A stretch of 64,000 nt of DNA, from the NCBI RefSeq assembly GCF_014697585.1, contig NZ_JACJSB010000007.1, positions 105,148-169,147 on the forward strand, written 5' to 3'. This document shows positions 63,912 through 64,000 of this stretch, piece by piece (position 1 is the stretch's first letter; each line of letters begins with the position of its first letter). The position numbers and the translations under genes were made by a program. The DNA comes from Dolichospermum sp. FACHB-1091 (GTDB lineage Bacteria > Cyanobacteriota > Cyanobacteriia > Cyanobacteriales > Nostocaceae). A model generated the notes under the pieces. The model did not search any database. It worked only from the letters and a program-made list of their open reading frames with translations, and had not been told where the DNA came from.

Positions 63912-64000
63912 CTAACAAATACATAAGTTGAGATTGTCTCTCAACCAAGGCGTATCAACCAATGCACGAAGATAAATTCCTCGCGCACCATTCAAATCTC
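63912..64000 (-). CDS. C-terminal end of a probable TnpB-type transposon protein
   Basis: On the minus strand the last 29 codons before TAG read DLNGARGIYLRALVDTPW and end LNLCIC. DxNGARGI-type sequence is the conserved end of TnpB (IS200/IS605 and IS607 accessory nuclease), including the third RuvC aspartate. The rest lies beyond the right edge, so identity rests on a short segment. The 60 bases between this gene and the BI-1 gene carry an AAGTAGGTAGATACGTAGG repeat. Confidence 0.6.
   Translation of the reverse strand, partial: DLNGARGIYLRALVDTPWLRDNLNLCIC

Overview
The window is chromosomal DNA of a filamentous, probably nitrogen-fixing cyanobacterium of the Nostocales (Anabaena/Dolichospermum/Aphanizomenon-like). 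The signs are an AT-rich base composition, many copies of the HIP1 octamer GCGATCGC, heptamer-period tandem repeats, cyanobacterial genes (ycf39, PAM68, the catalytic subunit of ferredoxin-thioredoxin reductase, an HCP/CTDH carotenoid-protein pair, Rre1) and a small protein of the Mo-dependent nitrogenase C-terminal family. The genus is inferred; no rRNA or other marker in the window settles it.

Region 1 (1-11.4 kb) is a type I-D CRISPR-Cas operon read leftward: cas3' - cas10d - csc2 - csc1 - cas6 - cas4 - cas1, with cas1 cut by the left edge. A strong internal ribosome binding site in cas10d predicts a separate small subunit, Cas11d. Four head-to-tail 78-bp hairpin units split the operon between csc2 and csc1. 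Upstream lie a MITE-like element, a Uma2-family gene and a divergent WYL-domain regulator, probably the control gene for the locus. No CRISPR array is present; it and cas2 presumably lie beyond the left edge.

Region 2 (11.7-20.5 kb) holds gor, a methyltransferase remnant that ends at its catalytic motif, an alpha/beta hydrolase, hisC, a GNAT acetyltransferase, tRNA-Gly, a long repeat-rich gap, the nitrogenase-associated small protein, a membrane-anchored pseudo-orthocaspase lacking both catalytic residues, and rpmF. Region 3 (20.7-29.2 kb) has an aldehyde dehydrogenase and the urease genes ureD-ureA-ureB-ureC, interrupted by an AAA ATPase gene and followed by an Rpn-type nuclease gene, then an orphan ParA.

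Region 4 (29.2-33.1 kb) is a stress-response locus: the response regulator Rre1 lies next to groES-groL, whose promoter carries both a K-box and a CIRCE operator and whose end has a clear terminator. Region 5 (33.2-35.6 kb) is a small accessory island with two unrecognised genes, a VapC-like toxin-antitoxin pair and a frameshifted gene remnant. Region 6 (35.9-50.0 kb) is mostly housekeeping: SpoIID-like protein, rpsO-PAM68, nadK, ycf39, mtnA, DUF58, ftrC, DUF309, and an lptA-lptB-lptF set for LPS export. A 149-bp array of the heptamer CAGTTGT fills one convergent intergenic space.

Region 7 (50-64 kb) has the photoprotective CTDH and HCP genes (the two halves of an orange carotenoid protein as separate polypeptides), queG, a HAD phosphatase, recA, DUF1818, tRNA-Pro, pyrE, a TPR protein, an ABC-F ATPase, a CPA2 antiporter fused to universal-stress domains, an AMIN-domain protein with a repeat lodged in its coding sequence, a Bax-inhibitor-1-like membrane protein, and the last codons of a probable TnpB gene at the right edge.
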